A model generated the notes under the pieces. The model searched no databases. It was not told the DNA's origin and saw nothing but the letters and a program-made list of their open reading frames with translations. Positions 18,621 through 26,837 of a DNA stretch of 64,000 nucleotides are shown here, piece after piece. The position numbers were made by a program, and so were the translations under genes. Source of the stretch: Chloroflexota bacterium. GTDB taxonomy: Bacteria; Chloroflexota; Anaerolineae; UBA1429. The stretch is from the NCBI GenBank assembly GCA_012729455.1, contig JAAYDC010000016.1:62001-126000 (forward strand), in the 5' to 3' direction. Numbering within the stretch: position 1 is the first letter of the stretch; each line of letters starts with the position of its first letter.

Positions 18621-21233
18621 CTAGCTGCGCGCCAGGTGTACCTCCAGGACACTCTCCGCGCCAATGTCCACGGGCGGGTCAAAAACCAGTTCCACGGCGC
18701 CGTCACGAGCCTGCGTGCAGACCGCGGCTGTCTGGCCGTCGACCGCCGCCACCGCGTCTGATACGATGCCGCAGTTCCCCAGCTTGAGGCTGGCCAGCTG
18801 GAGCTTGCCGGCGTTGACACTCAGGTGGATATGGGCCTCCTGGCCATACAGTTCCTGTTCGTAGCTGCCCCAGGCGCTGTCAACGCTCCAAAGGCACTTA
18901 AACATATCGGGCCATACCCGCGGACTAAAGCCCAGGCGCTTGTTGGGAATGTCGAACTCGTAGCCCGAAAGCGCCGTCAGCACTGACCAGGATGCCAGCG
19001 AGCGGGCATAGTGGCTGCCGCACTCGAACTCGTTCCACGGGTTGCGGCGGATGCCATCGTGGCGCGCACGCACCCCCTGTACGATCGAGAGCCCTTCCTG
19101 CACCATCCCTTCCATGATCAGATGGCTGGCAACCTGATACTCGATGCCGCACCACACCTCATCCGAGTAGGGGAAGGGCAAGGTGGGGCGCTCGCCGCGC
19201 GGCCACGAACAAAGCACCAGGCCCTGCTCGTCGTTGAGGGCATAAATGCGCTGTGGGTTGGCGTGCTCCCAAAAGTTGGTGCGCCAGTTGTGTGTAAAGA
19301 TAGCCCGCAGGGCACTAAGCACATGCTGCGGATCCAGCAGATCTCCCAGCCCCACCAGCTTGGCCAGCCACTGGCCGATCAGCTGGTCTGAAAGACACCC
19401 CTCGCCGTACTGGTATTTGTGCTCGTTAAGAGGCACCTGCTGGCGATAATAAGAGCCGTTGTAGATCTCGGAATCGAGACGAGCACGACCGCTCTCAAAC
19501 ATACGGCGATAGGTCGCTGCCAACTCCGCATCGCCTACTGCTATGGCCATTTCCTCGGCAGCCCGCAGGGCACCCAGATAAAAGGTGCCGATCATGCTGT
19601 TGGGGCCATAAAACTCGATGTCGTACGTGTTGTGCTGCACGCCATCGATCACGCCATCCTGGTCGACATCCCACTGCTGCCAGGCATATTCGAGCGCCTG
19701 CCTGGCCTTGGGCCACCACCTGGCCAGCCAAGCCTGGTCGCCATAAAGCTTCCAGTCACGATAGAGTTTGATAATACCGCCCAACTGGCCATCGGCGGCG
19801 GCGTGAAAGTCCCAGAGCGGTGAACCGAGCGGTAGCTGCAGGCGAAAGCACATATAGCCGTCTTCGGCCATGTTGTAGGTATAGTCAGCTTCGCGCATCG
19901 AGCGCTCCAGCGAGGGAAACAGGAACGCAACTGTCTGGGCATAGTTCCAAACGTGCGTGCAGGAGCCTTCGCAACTGCCTTCCGCAGGCGAGCAGCCCTC
20001 AAAGCCGTAAAAAGTGCCGTCTTCCAGACGGATTACGGTGGGCGAGTGCAAGATCGAGGCCTGGCTGGAGACGGCATCCAGCACACAAGTCGGCAGGGTG
20101 CTGCCGAAAAGGGCGTCGTGGAAGCTGCGCGTCTCGGCAAGCAGGCGCTCTTCGTGATCGGCATAGTAGGCCACCGCAGCGGTGGCATCCTCAAAGCGGG
20201 TGGCATAATAGTTGCGCCACTGCGCACGCGGCTTTTCGGCACCGCTGACCGGGTCGCGCGGCGGATCTCCCCAGTATTTGGTAAAGTTAGGGAAGCTCCA
20301 GCCCAGCATGATCGGCAAGGTAACAGATTCATCGGGGCCAAGCTCAGCCAGCAATCCCAGGGTGCTGATATCGCTAGTTCCATCCGGCGAAGGCCCCTGC
20401 GAGCGCTCGGGCAGGCGGCCGGTAGCGGAAAAGTGGTCCCAATAGTCGTGCATGGCGTCGAACCAGCCGCTGCGCAACCAGTTATCCTGGCTGTAAACGT
20501 CGCCCCAACTGGTGCCCAAGTAGAGGCTGCCATAGGCCGGGTCGTCGGCTGCGAGACGATCGCTGTCGAGGAGCAGTCCGCGGGTGGCACCCCGTTCGAT
20601 AAAGGTGCAGCGGTTTTGCCCGAGGTGGTTGCCGGTAAAAGGCCCGATGCCCGGGTAACCAACCGGGTTGAACAGGTTAGCCGCCAGGCTGACGGATACA
20701 GGCACGTCGCCCAGGTTGCGGATGTGGTAGCGAAGGATAGCGACAGGCAAGCCGGAATCGTCCGGGTTGAGCGGGATAAATGGGTTGTAGGCCTCAAGGC
20801 GCACCTGCACCGTCAAGGAGGGTTCCTCAAAGAGCACATTGGCAAAAGGAAACTCGCCGCGAAAGCTGGCAGCGCGCATGTGCGGCAGCCCAGCACCGGT
20901 CTCGCGCGGCAGTGAGTGGCCAAAGCTGTGATAGTCGCTGCCCAGTGCCCCGCTGTAGGGCGGCGAGGGCGGAGCCTGCAGGACGCGCGCTTTGGGTGCC
21001 TGGCCGCGCGGTTGCACCCACAGCGCCACAAAACTATAAGGCAAGATGGTACCTTTGTTAGGACGGTTAAAGATCTCCCAGTCGGCCAAGCCGCCATGGC
21101 CAGTGAGCGAGACACAGCCCGTGCCGATGCCTCCCAGCGGGAAGCGAATTTCGTTGAGCTGATCACCGCGATAGGGGGGCGGCGCACCAAGAGTAAAGAG
21201 GTCGTCGAGCGCATAGAAATTGTTTTTTGCCAT
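18621..21233 (-). CDS. GH116 family glycosidase (GBA2-type glucosylceramidase/beta-glucosidase)
   Basis: The 870-residue protein matches the GH116 family (GBA2-type), retaining beta-glycosidases with an N-terminal beta-sandwich and a C-terminal (alpha/alpha)6 barrel. The opening IRFPLGGIGTGCVSLTGHGG and WEIFNRPNKG segments are characteristic. The barrel carries FYGFEG near residue 411, with the probable nucleophile Glu, and HNTYDIEFYGPNSM near 537, with the probable acid/base Asp. I see no signal peptide, so it is probably cytoplasmic and acts on an imported glucoside or xyloside. The ATG at 21233 follows AAGGAG by 10 bases; a GTG directly before it is closer to that site. It stands alone. 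Confidence 0.88.
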   Translation of the reverse strand: MAKNNFYALDDLFTLGAPPPYRGDQLNEIRFPLGGIGTGCVSLTGHGGLADWEIFNRPNKGTILPYSFVALWVQPRGQAPKARVLQAPPSPPYSGALGSDYHSFGHSLPRETGAGLPHMRAASFRGEFPFANVLFEEPSLTVQVRLEAYNPFIPLNPDDSGLPVAILRYHIRNLGDVPVSVSLAANLFNPVGYPGIGPFTGNHLGQNRCTFIERGATRGLLLDSDRLAADDPAYGSLYLGTSWGDVYSQDNWLRSGWFDAMHDYWDHFSATGRLPERSQGPSPDGTSDISTLGLLAELGPDESVTLPIMLGWSFPNFTKYWGDPPRDPVSGAEKPRAQWRNYYATRFEDATAAVAYYADHEERLLAETRSFHDALFGSTLPTCVLDAVSSQASILHSPTVIRLEDGTFYGFEGCSPAEGSCEGSCTHVWNYAQTVAFLFPSLERSMREADYTYNMAEDGYMCFRLQLPLGSPLWDFHAAADGQLGGIIKLYRDWKLYGDQAWLARWWPKARQALEYAWQQWDVDQDGVIDGVQHNTYDIEFYGPNSMIGTFYLGALRAAEEMAIAVGDAELAATYRRMFESGRARLDSEIYNGSYYRQQVPLNEHKYQYGEGCLSDQLIGQWLAKLVGLGDLLDPQHVLSALRAIFTHNWRTNFWEHANPQRIYALNDEQGLVLCSWPRGERPTLPFPYSDEVWCGIEYQVASHLIMEGMVQEGLSIVQGVRARHDGIRRNPWNEFECGSHYARSLASWSVLTALSGYEFDIPNKRLGFSPRVWPDMFKCLWSVDSAWGSYEQELYGQEAHIHLSVNAGKLQLASLKLGNCGIVSDAVAAVDGQTAAVCTQARDGAVELVFDPPVDIGAESVLEVHLARS

Positions 21234-21301
21234 CACCGTCTTACTCCTTATTTTGACGGCAGCTTAAACGCAGGTGGGGATATTTGTCAAGCGGGGTTGT
21301 T

Positions 21302-21330
21302 TTGACAAGTGCGCATCGCTTGAGTATTAT
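21302..21330 (+). promoter_or_regulatory. Promoter of tRNA-Leu(CAG)
   Basis: TTGACA, 17-base spacer, TATTAT, ending 11 bases before the tRNA. On the opposite strand another TTGACA (21285-21290) points toward the GH116 gene, giving back-to-back -35 boxes. Confidence 0.75.
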
Positions 21331-21341
21331 ATGCAGCGTCA

Positions 21342-21426
21342 GCCGAGGTGGCGGAACTGGCAGACGCGCCACGTTCAGGGCGTGGTGGATATTAGATCTA
21401 TAAGGGTTCAAATCCCTTCCTCGGCA
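21342..21426 (+). tRNA. tRNA-Leu (anticodon CAG)
   Basis: The 7-bp acceptor stem GCCGAGG/CCTCGGC with discriminator A closes an 85-base class II tRNA. The anticodon arm CCACG-TTCAGGG-CGTGG places CAG at positions 34-36, reading CUG codons. The long variable arm is expected for Leu, and the T arm AAGGG-TTCAAAT-CCCTT is standard. CCA is not encoded. A near-consensus promoter lies directly upstream. Confidence 0.95.
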
Positions 21427-21533
21427 CAAGGTCAGATTCGTTTCATTGAGCGGCTCTGATTTCTTTCTTTATCTGGCAGGCTCACCGATGAACACCATTG
21501 AGACCCCCACACCAGTTATCGGAGCATGTGCCC

Positions 21534-21989
21534 ATGGAACCCTCCTATTGTGGGATTGACTGCGACGCTTGTACACTAAACACTGCCTGCCACGGTTGCG
21601 TGGCTTCGGGTGGCCACCCCTTTGGCGGCGATTGCATAGTAGCGTCTTGCTGTCAGCAAAGAGGGCTCACCGACCCCGCTGACTGCATTGCGGCGATCGA
21701 TGAGCTCAAGGCTCAGCTGCTGGCCGAGTTCAACGCTCTAGCCACTACCGGTATGCCCGTAGTTACCGACCTCAACACCCTCCGCGGGGCGTATGTGAAC
21801 CTGGTCTATGCGCTCCCCAGCGGTCCGGTGCAGCTACTGGATGATACCAAGGTCTACCTGGGTAACCAGCTCGAAAAAACAGGCACGGAACGCTGCTATG
21901 GCCTGGCGGCCGACGCGCAGGTGCTGCTGGTGTGCGAGTATGGCGATGGCGGGAGCGATCCGGAAATCGTGGTGTTCAAGCGGCGCTAG
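21534..21989 (+). CDS. DUF3795 family Cys-rich protein
   Basis: A 151-residue protein whose first ~45 residues are rich in cysteine (MEPSYCGIDCDACTLN, ACHGC, then DCIVASCC), the pattern of DUF3795 proteins, thought to bind metal through Cys. The remaining part is a soluble alpha/beta-looking segment without a motif I know. No function is established for the family. The start at 21534 has a GGAG site and begins at the family N terminus; the open frame extends 12 codons further upstream from a TTG. Confidence 0.65.
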   Translation: MEPSYCGIDCDACTLNTACHGCVASGGHPFGGDCIVASCCQQRGLTDPADCIAAIDELKAQLLAEFNALATTGMPVVTDLNTLRGAYVNLVYALPSGPVQLLDDTKVYLGNQLEKTGTERCYGLAADAQVLLVCEYGDGGSDPEIVVFKRR

Positions 21990-22061
21990 CCGGGAACGGC
22001 AGGAACCCGTTCCTGGTAGGCAAGCATTCAGCATACCGAACCACCAACCTGCGATCTCTCC

Positions 22062-22090
22062 TTCACCCTGCAGCCCGATTCAGCTACAAT
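22062..22090 (+). promoter_or_regulatory. Possible promoter of the YgjP-like peptidase gene
   Basis: TTCACC, 17-base spacer, TACAAT, 30 bases before the ATG at 22121. Good -10 box, moderate -35 box. Confidence 0.4.
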
Positions 22091-22120
22091 ATCCCTACCA
22101 GCGAGTTAACCCGTGAACTG

Positions 22121-22726
22121 ATGCGATTCCTGCGTCCAAAAAACAAACCAACATCGCCGACGAGCCTCAGCGTGAGCGCTCAGACCAGCGAATTCACCGC
22201 CGAGGGGTTTACCGTGCGCGTGATTCGTTCAGCACGCCGCAAGCGCACCGTATCGGCGCGCCTGATCAACTGGCGCACCATCGAGGTGCGCGCGCCCTCA
22301 GATTTGCCCGCCGACGAGCTGGAGCGCGTCGTGACCCGCCTGGTGAGCCAGGTACGCGCCAAACAGGCTCATCAGCGCGCCCGTCTGGACGAACCCGCCC
22401 TGCTGGAGCGCGCCCGCGAGCTCAATCGGCGCTATTTCGGCGGCAAACTGCAATGGCGCTCGATCTCATATGTAGCCAACCAGCACAAGCGCTGGGGCAG
22501 CTGTTCGCCGCAGCAGGGCACCCTGCGCCTTTCCGAGCGCCTGCGCGAGGTACCGCTGTGGGTGCTGGATTACGTGCTGATGCACGAACTCGCCCACCTG
22601 CTCGAGCCGCGCCACAACGCTGCCTTCTGGGTGTTGGTCAACCGCTACCCCAAAAGCGAGCGCGCGCGCGGTTACCTGATGGCCCTGCAACTCGACGACT
22701 CTGAAGCCCCCGAGGATAACGCATAG
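22121..22726 (+). CDS. YgjP-like metal-dependent hydrolase (M48-like, DUF45)
   Basis: This 201-residue protein has the DUF45/YgjP signature: RRKRTVSARLINWRTIEVRA in the first half, YVANQHKRWGSC in the middle and a zinc-peptidase motif HELAHLLEPRHNAAFW near residue 160. The HExxH with a downstream His points to a metallopeptidase-like active site, but substrates of this family are not known. The frame is open further upstream; the ATG at 22121 is the first that starts near the conserved region. The lyase gene follows 13 bases after its stop, so they may be co-transcribed. Confidence 0.75.
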   Translation: MRFLRPKNKPTSPTSLSVSAQTSEFTAEGFTVRVIRSARRKRTVSARLINWRTIEVRAPSDLPADELERVVTRLVSQVRAKQAHQRARLDEPALLERARELNRRYFGGKLQWRSISYVANQHKRWGSCSPQQGTLRLSERLREVPLWVLDYVLMHELAHLLEPRHNAAFWVLVNRYPKSERARGYLMALQLDDSEAPEDNA

Positions 22727-22739
22727 ACAGGAGTACAGC

Positions 22740-24131
22740 ATGCGTATTGAAACCGATTCACTTGGCCCTGTAGAGGTTCCCGACCAGGCCCTGTGGGGCG
22801 CGCAAACTCAGCGCGCCATCGCTAACTTTTGCTTCAGCGGGCTTGTGCCTTTTAGCAGTTATGTGCAGGCCACTGCGCTCGTTAAACAGGCGGCTGCTAA
22901 TGTCAACACGCGTTTGGGGCTGCTCGATCCGCAACTCGGCGGCGCAATAGCCGAGACGGCCTCGGCTATTGCGCGCGGAGAGTATGCTGACCAGTTCGTG
23001 GTCGATCCGTACCAAGCGGGTGCCGGCACCTCGCACAACATGAACCTCAACGAGGTGATCGCCAACCTGGCCAATCGCGAACTGGGAGCTGCTCTGGGCA
23101 GCTACAAACCCATCCATCCCAACGACCATGTCAACATGGCGCAATCGACCAACGATGTGATCCCAACCGCCACCCGTATCGCCCTCGCTCTGCAGCTGCC
23201 GCAGCTGCTACTGGCTATTGATGAGATGACCCATGGGCTGGAGGCCAAAGCCGCCGAGTTTGACGACGTGCTCAAGGCCGGACGCACCCATCTGCAGGAT
23301 GCCGTGCCGGTGCGTCTGGGCCAGGAGTTTGGCGCCTACGCAGCGGCCCTGCGCCACGACCGTGAGCGGCTGAACAATGCCCTCGCGCATGTGCGGCGCC
23401 TGGGGATCGGCGGCACGGCCACCGGCACGGGCCTCAACAGCCATCCGCGCTACCACTCCGAGATGATTACCGAGCTCTCTGCCATCACCGGCGTGCCTTT
23501 CAAAAGCGCTGGCAACCTGTTTGAAGCCATGCAGAACGCCGCGGGCGATCTGTTGGAAGTTTCGACCTCGTTGCGCAGCCTGGCGGTGAGCCTGACGCGC
23601 ATCAACAACGACCTGCGGTTGCTTAGCTCGGGGCCTTCGAACGGATTGGCTGAGATCACCCTGCCGGCCCTGCAGCCGGGTTCTTCGATCATGCCGGGCA
23701 AGGTCAACCCTGTCATGCCCGAGGCGATCACAATGGTGTGTTTCCGCGTGATCGGCAACGACCAGACTGCCCTGATGGCTGCCCAAGCCGGTCAGCTCGA
23801 ACTGAACGTGTTTGTGCCCGTACTGGCGCATGTCACGCTCGAATCGCTGCAGCTGCTCACCAACGGGGTGCGCTCTTTCACCGCGCTGTGTCTGTTGGGC
23901 ATCGGCGTTAACCGCGCGCACTGCCAGAGTTATGCCGAGCGTACCAGCAGCCTTGTCACAGCACTGAACCCCTACATCGGCTATGCAGCGGCAGCCAAGG
24001 TCGCGCAGGAATCGCTCAGCCGCGGGGTATCGATCCGCCAGGTGGTGTTCGAACACCACCTGATGACACCCGACCAGCTCGACGAGGTGCTCAACCTGCG
24101 CGACATGACCGAGCCGGGCATCCCGGGTTAA
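22740..24131 (+). CDS. Class II fumarase/aspartase superfamily lyase
   Basis: The 463-residue protein has the superfamily signature GSSIMPGKVNPVMPE and the three conserved regions GRTHLQDAVP, TGTGLNSHP and the signature loop. It belongs to the homotetrameric enzymes that reversibly add water or ammonia to fumarate. Segments QAGAGTSHNMNLNEV and HPNDHVNMAQSTNDV look more like aspartate ammonia-lyase (AspA) than FumC, whereas NSHPRYHSEM is FumC-like. I therefore leave the choice between fumarate hydratase and aspartase open. It ends in a 4-base overlap with the convergent mutY gene. Confidence 0.88.
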   Translation: MRIETDSLGPVEVPDQALWGAQTQRAIANFCFSGLVPFSSYVQATALVKQAAANVNTRLGLLDPQLGGAIAETASAIARGEYADQFVVDPYQAGAGTSHNMNLNEVIANLANRELGAALGSYKPIHPNDHVNMAQSTNDVIPTATRIALALQLPQLLLAIDEMTHGLEAKAAEFDDVLKAGRTHLQDAVPVRLGQEFGAYAAALRHDRERLNNALAHVRRLGIGGTATGTGLNSHPRYHSEMITELSAITGVPFKSAGNLFEAMQNAAGDLLEVSTSLRSLAVSLTRINNDLRLLSSGPSNGLAEITLPALQPGSSIMPGKVNPVMPEAITMVCFRVIGNDQTALMAAQAGQLELNVFVPVLAHVTLESLQLLTNGVRSFTALCLLGIGVNRAHCQSYAERTSSLVTALNPYIGYAAAAKVAQESLSRGVSIRQVVFEHHLMTPDQLDEVLNLRDMTEPGIPG

Positions 24132-25210
24132 TTGTGCGCCACCACGATGTCCGCCAATGCCAAAGCTCTGGTGGCCACGCCCGTTAGGCCATAGCTGGGC
24201 AAATCGTGTTCTGAGGCACGCACCCAGGCATCCCACCCGCCGGCTGGTTGGGGTGTGCCGCGTGCCTCGCCGCGCAGCACCGCCACTTCAACGGTAAAAT
24301 GAGTATACCCATGGCGCACCTCGCCCAGCACCTCGGCGCCGGACAAGCTCATGCTCAAGTCATCCGCCAGGATGCGCGCCATACCGACTCGAGCGTCTTC
24401 ATCGGATAGCAACTCGCCGCCGGGCAGTTCCCACAAGCCGCCCAGCAGGCCGTGCGCCAGTCTGCGTACCAGCAAGACCCGCCCGTCGGCCTGATCGAGC
24501 AGGCATACATACTGGCGCGTAGGGCGTTCCTTTTTAGAACTGGTGACGAGCCGCTGAGCGATAGTGCCGTGCTCGAGTGCCAGGCAATCGCCCGCCAACG
24601 GACACAGCTCGCAGCGCGGTGCGGCAGAGCTGCACACCAGTGCGCCCAGCTCCATCATGGCCTCGTTAAAAGCCCCGGTACGCCCGAGCGGTAATAACGC
24701 TCTGGCCAGCTCCACCAGGCGGCGTTTGCCGGCGGGAGTGCGCGGATCGCTCGGGTCGTCGCACAGCCGGCTCAGCACGCGCGCGACGTTGGCATCCACA
24801 GCCGGCACATCCTGCCCAAAGGCGATCGAGAGGATCGCACCGGCGGTATATTCGCCAATGCCCGGCAGCGTCCGCAGAATGGCCGGATCGTCGGGCAGCA
24901 CCCCTTCATATTCGTCACACAGGATAATGGCCGCACGATGCAGGCTGCGGGCGCGCGCGTAATAGCCCAAGCCCCTCCACTGCGCCAGCACGCGATCGAG
25001 CGGGGCTGCCGCCAGGGCGCACAGGTCGGGAAAAGCCTCCATAAAGCGCAGATAGTAGGGGATTACGGTGCTGACCTGGGTCTGCTGCAACATGATTTCC
25101 GAGACCAGCACGCTGTAGGGGCTGCGATCACGCCGCCAGGGCAGGTCGCGCTGATTGCTCGCAAACCACGCGAGCAGGCGCTCGATAGCCTGCTGAGGCT
25201 CAGCCAGCAT
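24128..25210 (-). CDS. mutY: A/G-specific adenine glycosylase MutY
   Basis: MutY removes adenine mispaired with 8-oxoguanine. The 360-residue protein shows the catalytic Glu38 in SEIMLQQTQV, the helix-hairpin-helix LPGIGEYTAGAILSIAFG, catalytic Asp139 in VPAVDANVARVL, and the 4Fe-4S ligands in C-x6-C-x2-C-x5-C form within the CELCPLAGDC segment. The C-terminal ~130 residues form the Nudix-like domain that recognises 8-oxoG. It is transcribed away from the small membrane-protein gene and converges on the lyase gene. Confidence 0.93.
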   Translation of the reverse strand: MLAEPQQAIERLLAWFASNQRDLPWRRDRSPYSVLVSEIMLQQTQVSTVIPYYLRFMEAFPDLCALAAAPLDRVLAQWRGLGYYARARSLHRAAIILCDEYEGVLPDDPAILRTLPGIGEYTAGAILSIAFGQDVPAVDANVARVLSRLCDDPSDPRTPAGKRRLVELARALLPLGRTGAFNEAMMELGALVCSSAAPRCELCPLAGDCLALEHGTIAQRLVTSSKKERPTRQYVCLLDQADGRVLLVRRLAHGLLGGLWELPGGELLSDEDARVGMARILADDLSMSLSGAEVLGEVRHGYTHFTVEVAVLRGEARGTPQPAGGWDAWVRASEHDLPSYGLTGVATRALALADIVVAHN

Positions 25211-25219
25211 GGCGGCTGC

Positions 25220-25247
25220 TTGTCTGCCACGGCGGGGCGGGTATAAT
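25220..25247 (+). promoter_or_regulatory. Promoter of the 49-residue membrane protein gene
   Basis: TTGTCT, 16-base spacer, perfect TATAAT, in the gap between the divergent mutY and the small gene, with a GAGG ribosome site and ATG 28 bases downstream. Confidence 0.5.
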
Positions 25248-25275
25248 CCGCTTACTGAACCTTGCGAGGATTGGC

Positions 25276-25425
25276 ATGTATATCTCGATGCTGCGGCTCT
25301 TGATGGACGCTTCGGGCAGCCCGGTGCTCTTTATCGGCGTGCTGCTCCTGATCATGGCTTCCTGGACGCTGATCGTCAGCGCCATAGCCGATATTGCAAT
25401 CCGGCTGTTTGACCGTCACCCCTGA
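25276..25425 (+). CDS. Small single-span membrane protein, 49 residues, unknown
   Basis: A 49-codon frame with a good ribosome site (GCGAGGA) and a TATAAT promoter upstream. Residues ~16-40 (SPVLFIGVLLLIMASWTLIV onward) are strongly hydrophobic, so one membrane helix is predicted. The end is charged (RLFDRHP). It sits alone between mutY and the convergent hom gene, ending 5 bases from the hom stop. I do not recognise a family. Support comes from the promoter, ribosome site and clean coding composition rather than homology. Confidence 0.5.
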   Translation: MYISMLRLLMDASGSPVLFIGVLLLIMASWTLIVSAIADIAIRLFDRHP

Positions 25426-25430
25426 TCCGC

Positions 25431-26465
25431 TTAATCGCGATAAATATTGATCATATCGCGCAGTACGGCGGCTGATGTGGGCACCGGCCCCTTTTCTTCG
25501 ATCACCGCGCTGATCACACCCATATAATCCGTCTCGTAGACGACCCCCATATCCCACAAGCCCGTTCGAGCCAGAATATGCTCCTGTGGAAGAGCCGTCG
25601 GCCGCACACTCAGGGCATAGCCATCGCCGCGTGCCTCAGCCAATGCCAGCAGCTTGATCACCTTGCCCTGGGCACGCGCGGCTGCCAGATCCTGCTGAGT
25701 AAGCTCACGGATGCCCGTCACCTGCAGATCGTTCAGGCGGGTGGGCTGCTGCAGGACGCTGTTGGCAATGATCACCAGCTTGCTGGCGGCATCCCAGCCA
25801 TCTACGTCCAAGCTCGGGTCGGGTTCGACGATGCCGGCCTCCTGAGCGCCGCGCAGGGCCTCTTCGTAGGTCAGCCCTTCGCCTTCCATGCGTGTGAGGA
25901 TATAGTTAGTCGTGCCGTTAAAGATGCCCTCGACGCGGATGACGCCAGAGCCGGCAAGGTCGCGCACTCCCAGATTAACAGTCGGCAGGCCACCAGCTAC
26001 AGTACCGGAAAAGAACAGTTTGGTATTATGCGCCGCTGCCAGCCGGGTTAGCTCGTTATAGGCGAGTACCAGCGGCCCCTTGTTGGCCAGGACGGCGTGC
26101 TTGCCGGCGGTAAGCGCATCCCTCAGGCAGCTCAGGCCGGGTTCGCCATCCTGCAGGTTGGTGGGGGAGGCATCCACCACCAGATCGTATGCGGCGCGCT
26201 GCAGCACCTCGCGTGCACGCATGCCCGCCAAACCGATGCCTGGCAACTCCGCCGCACCACGGCGGGCCAACTTCAAGTCGCGCAAGGCTGCGAGGTCGAG
26301 CCCGCTATCACTCAGCGCCGCGCCCGACGAATCACAGGCAGCCGTGAGGATGAAATCGAGCCCGTAGCGCGAATAGATCTTGTCGCGGCGATGCTCCAGG
26401 ACGTTGAGCAGGTTGCGGCCGATATTTCCCAGGCCCAACAGGGCAAAGCGGATTGTTTGTGTCAT
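25431..26465 (-). CDS. hom: Homoserine dehydrogenase (short form, no ACT domain)
   Basis: Reduces aspartate semialdehyde to homoserine on the way to threonine and methionine. The 344-residue protein has the N-terminal NAD(P) fold LLGLGNIGRNLLNVL, the catalytic-region ANKGPLVLAYNEL segment, the hallmark EGIFNGTTNYILTRME and the LDVDGWDAASKLVI segment. It ends at the catalytic domain, so the C-terminal ACT regulatory domain present in many homologues is absent, suggesting weaker threonine feedback. A terminator hairpin lies between this gene and the SelW-like gene upstream, and no separate promoter is visible, so how it is transcribed is unclear. Confidence 0.9.
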   Translation of the reverse strand: MTQTIRFALLGLGNIGRNLLNVLEHRRDKIYSRYGLDFILTAACDSSGAALSDSGLDLAALRDLKLARRGAAELPGIGLAGMRAREVLQRAAYDLVVDASPTNLQDGEPGLSCLRDALTAGKHAVLANKGPLVLAYNELTRLAAAHNTKLFFSGTVAGGLPTVNLGVRDLAGSGVIRVEGIFNGTTNYILTRMEGEGLTYEEALRGAQEAGIVEPDPSLDVDGWDAASKLVIIANSVLQQPTRLNDLQVTGIRELTQQDLAAARAQGKVIKLLALAEARGDGYALSVRPTALPQEHILARTGLWDMGVVYETDYMGVISAVIEEKGPVPTSAAVLRDMINIYRD

Positions 26466-26478
26466 TTTTCTCTCCGGT

Positions 26479-26517
26479 AAAAAAGGGGTCTGGAGCCCGC
26501 ATGAGCACCCAGATCCC
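26479..26517 (-). terminator. Intrinsic terminator between the SelW-like gene and hom
   Basis: On the minus strand GGG-A-TCTGG pairs with CCAGACCC (8 bp with one bulged A), topped by a smaller GCTC/GGGC stem and followed by six T. It should end the SelW-like transcript before hom, or act as an attenuator in front of hom. Confidence 0.65.
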
Positions 26518-26537
26518 TTGTGATAAGCCGGCGCAGT

Positions 26538-26774
26538 TTAGAGCTTGGCTGCAATCTCCTTGAGCAGACGATCTTCCACCGGGAACTCGCCGGTTTTGAT
26601 CTTGGAATACATTTCGACCCCGTTCAGGCTGACTTCAAAGACACCTCCGCTGGAGGGCTTTAAGACGACTTCGCTGTAGGCATTTCTGTGGGTTTCGAGT
26701 GCTTTTTCCGCCAAACTGACGGCTCTTGCGAGATATCCTCAAGCAGTGCAGTAACGGATTTCTAACTTGACCAT
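26538..26774 (-). CDS. SelW-like (Rdx family) protein with in-frame UGA, probable selenoprotein
   Basis: Read through one in-frame TGA at 26739-26741, this gene encodes a 78-residue thioredoxin-like Rdx (SelW/SelT/SelH) protein: MVKLEIRYCTA, then UGA, then GYLARAVSLAEKAL, and later LKPSSGGVFEVSLNG and FPVEDRLLKEI. The UGA falls exactly on the second position of the redox motif (C-x-x-U; C-x-x-C in Cys homologues), the place where SelW-type selenoproteins carry selenocysteine. AGGAG precedes the ATG, and a promoter and a terminator bracket it. A short hairpin with a GU-containing loop lies 16-29 bases after the UGA but is too weak to count as proof of a SECIS. The alternative is a nonsense change of a Cys codon. 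Function: probable thiol/selenol oxidoreductase. Confidence 0.75.
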
Positions 26775-26803
26775 GGTTCAACTCCTCATGGGTATGATGC
26801 TTT

Positions 26804-26832
26804 ATCGTAACTGCTTTCAGGCACCGATGCAA
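26804..26832 (-). promoter_or_regulatory. Promoter of the SelW-like gene
   Basis: Minus-strand TTGCAT, 17-base spacer, TACGAT, 29 bases before the ATG, immediately downstream of the comEC stop. Confidence 0.45.
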
Positions 26833-26837
26833 ACCAT

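Noticed and set aside
21427-21480. Terminator after tRNA-Leu
   Set aside because: Only a 5-bp TCAGA/TCTGA pairing with an 18-base loop and a broken T run; too weak to report.
26728-26738. CTC-GCAA-GAG hairpin as the SECIS of the SelW-like gene
   Set aside because: Its loop lies only about 10 bases after the UGA, closer than bacterial SECIS loops allow, and the stem is only 3 bp.
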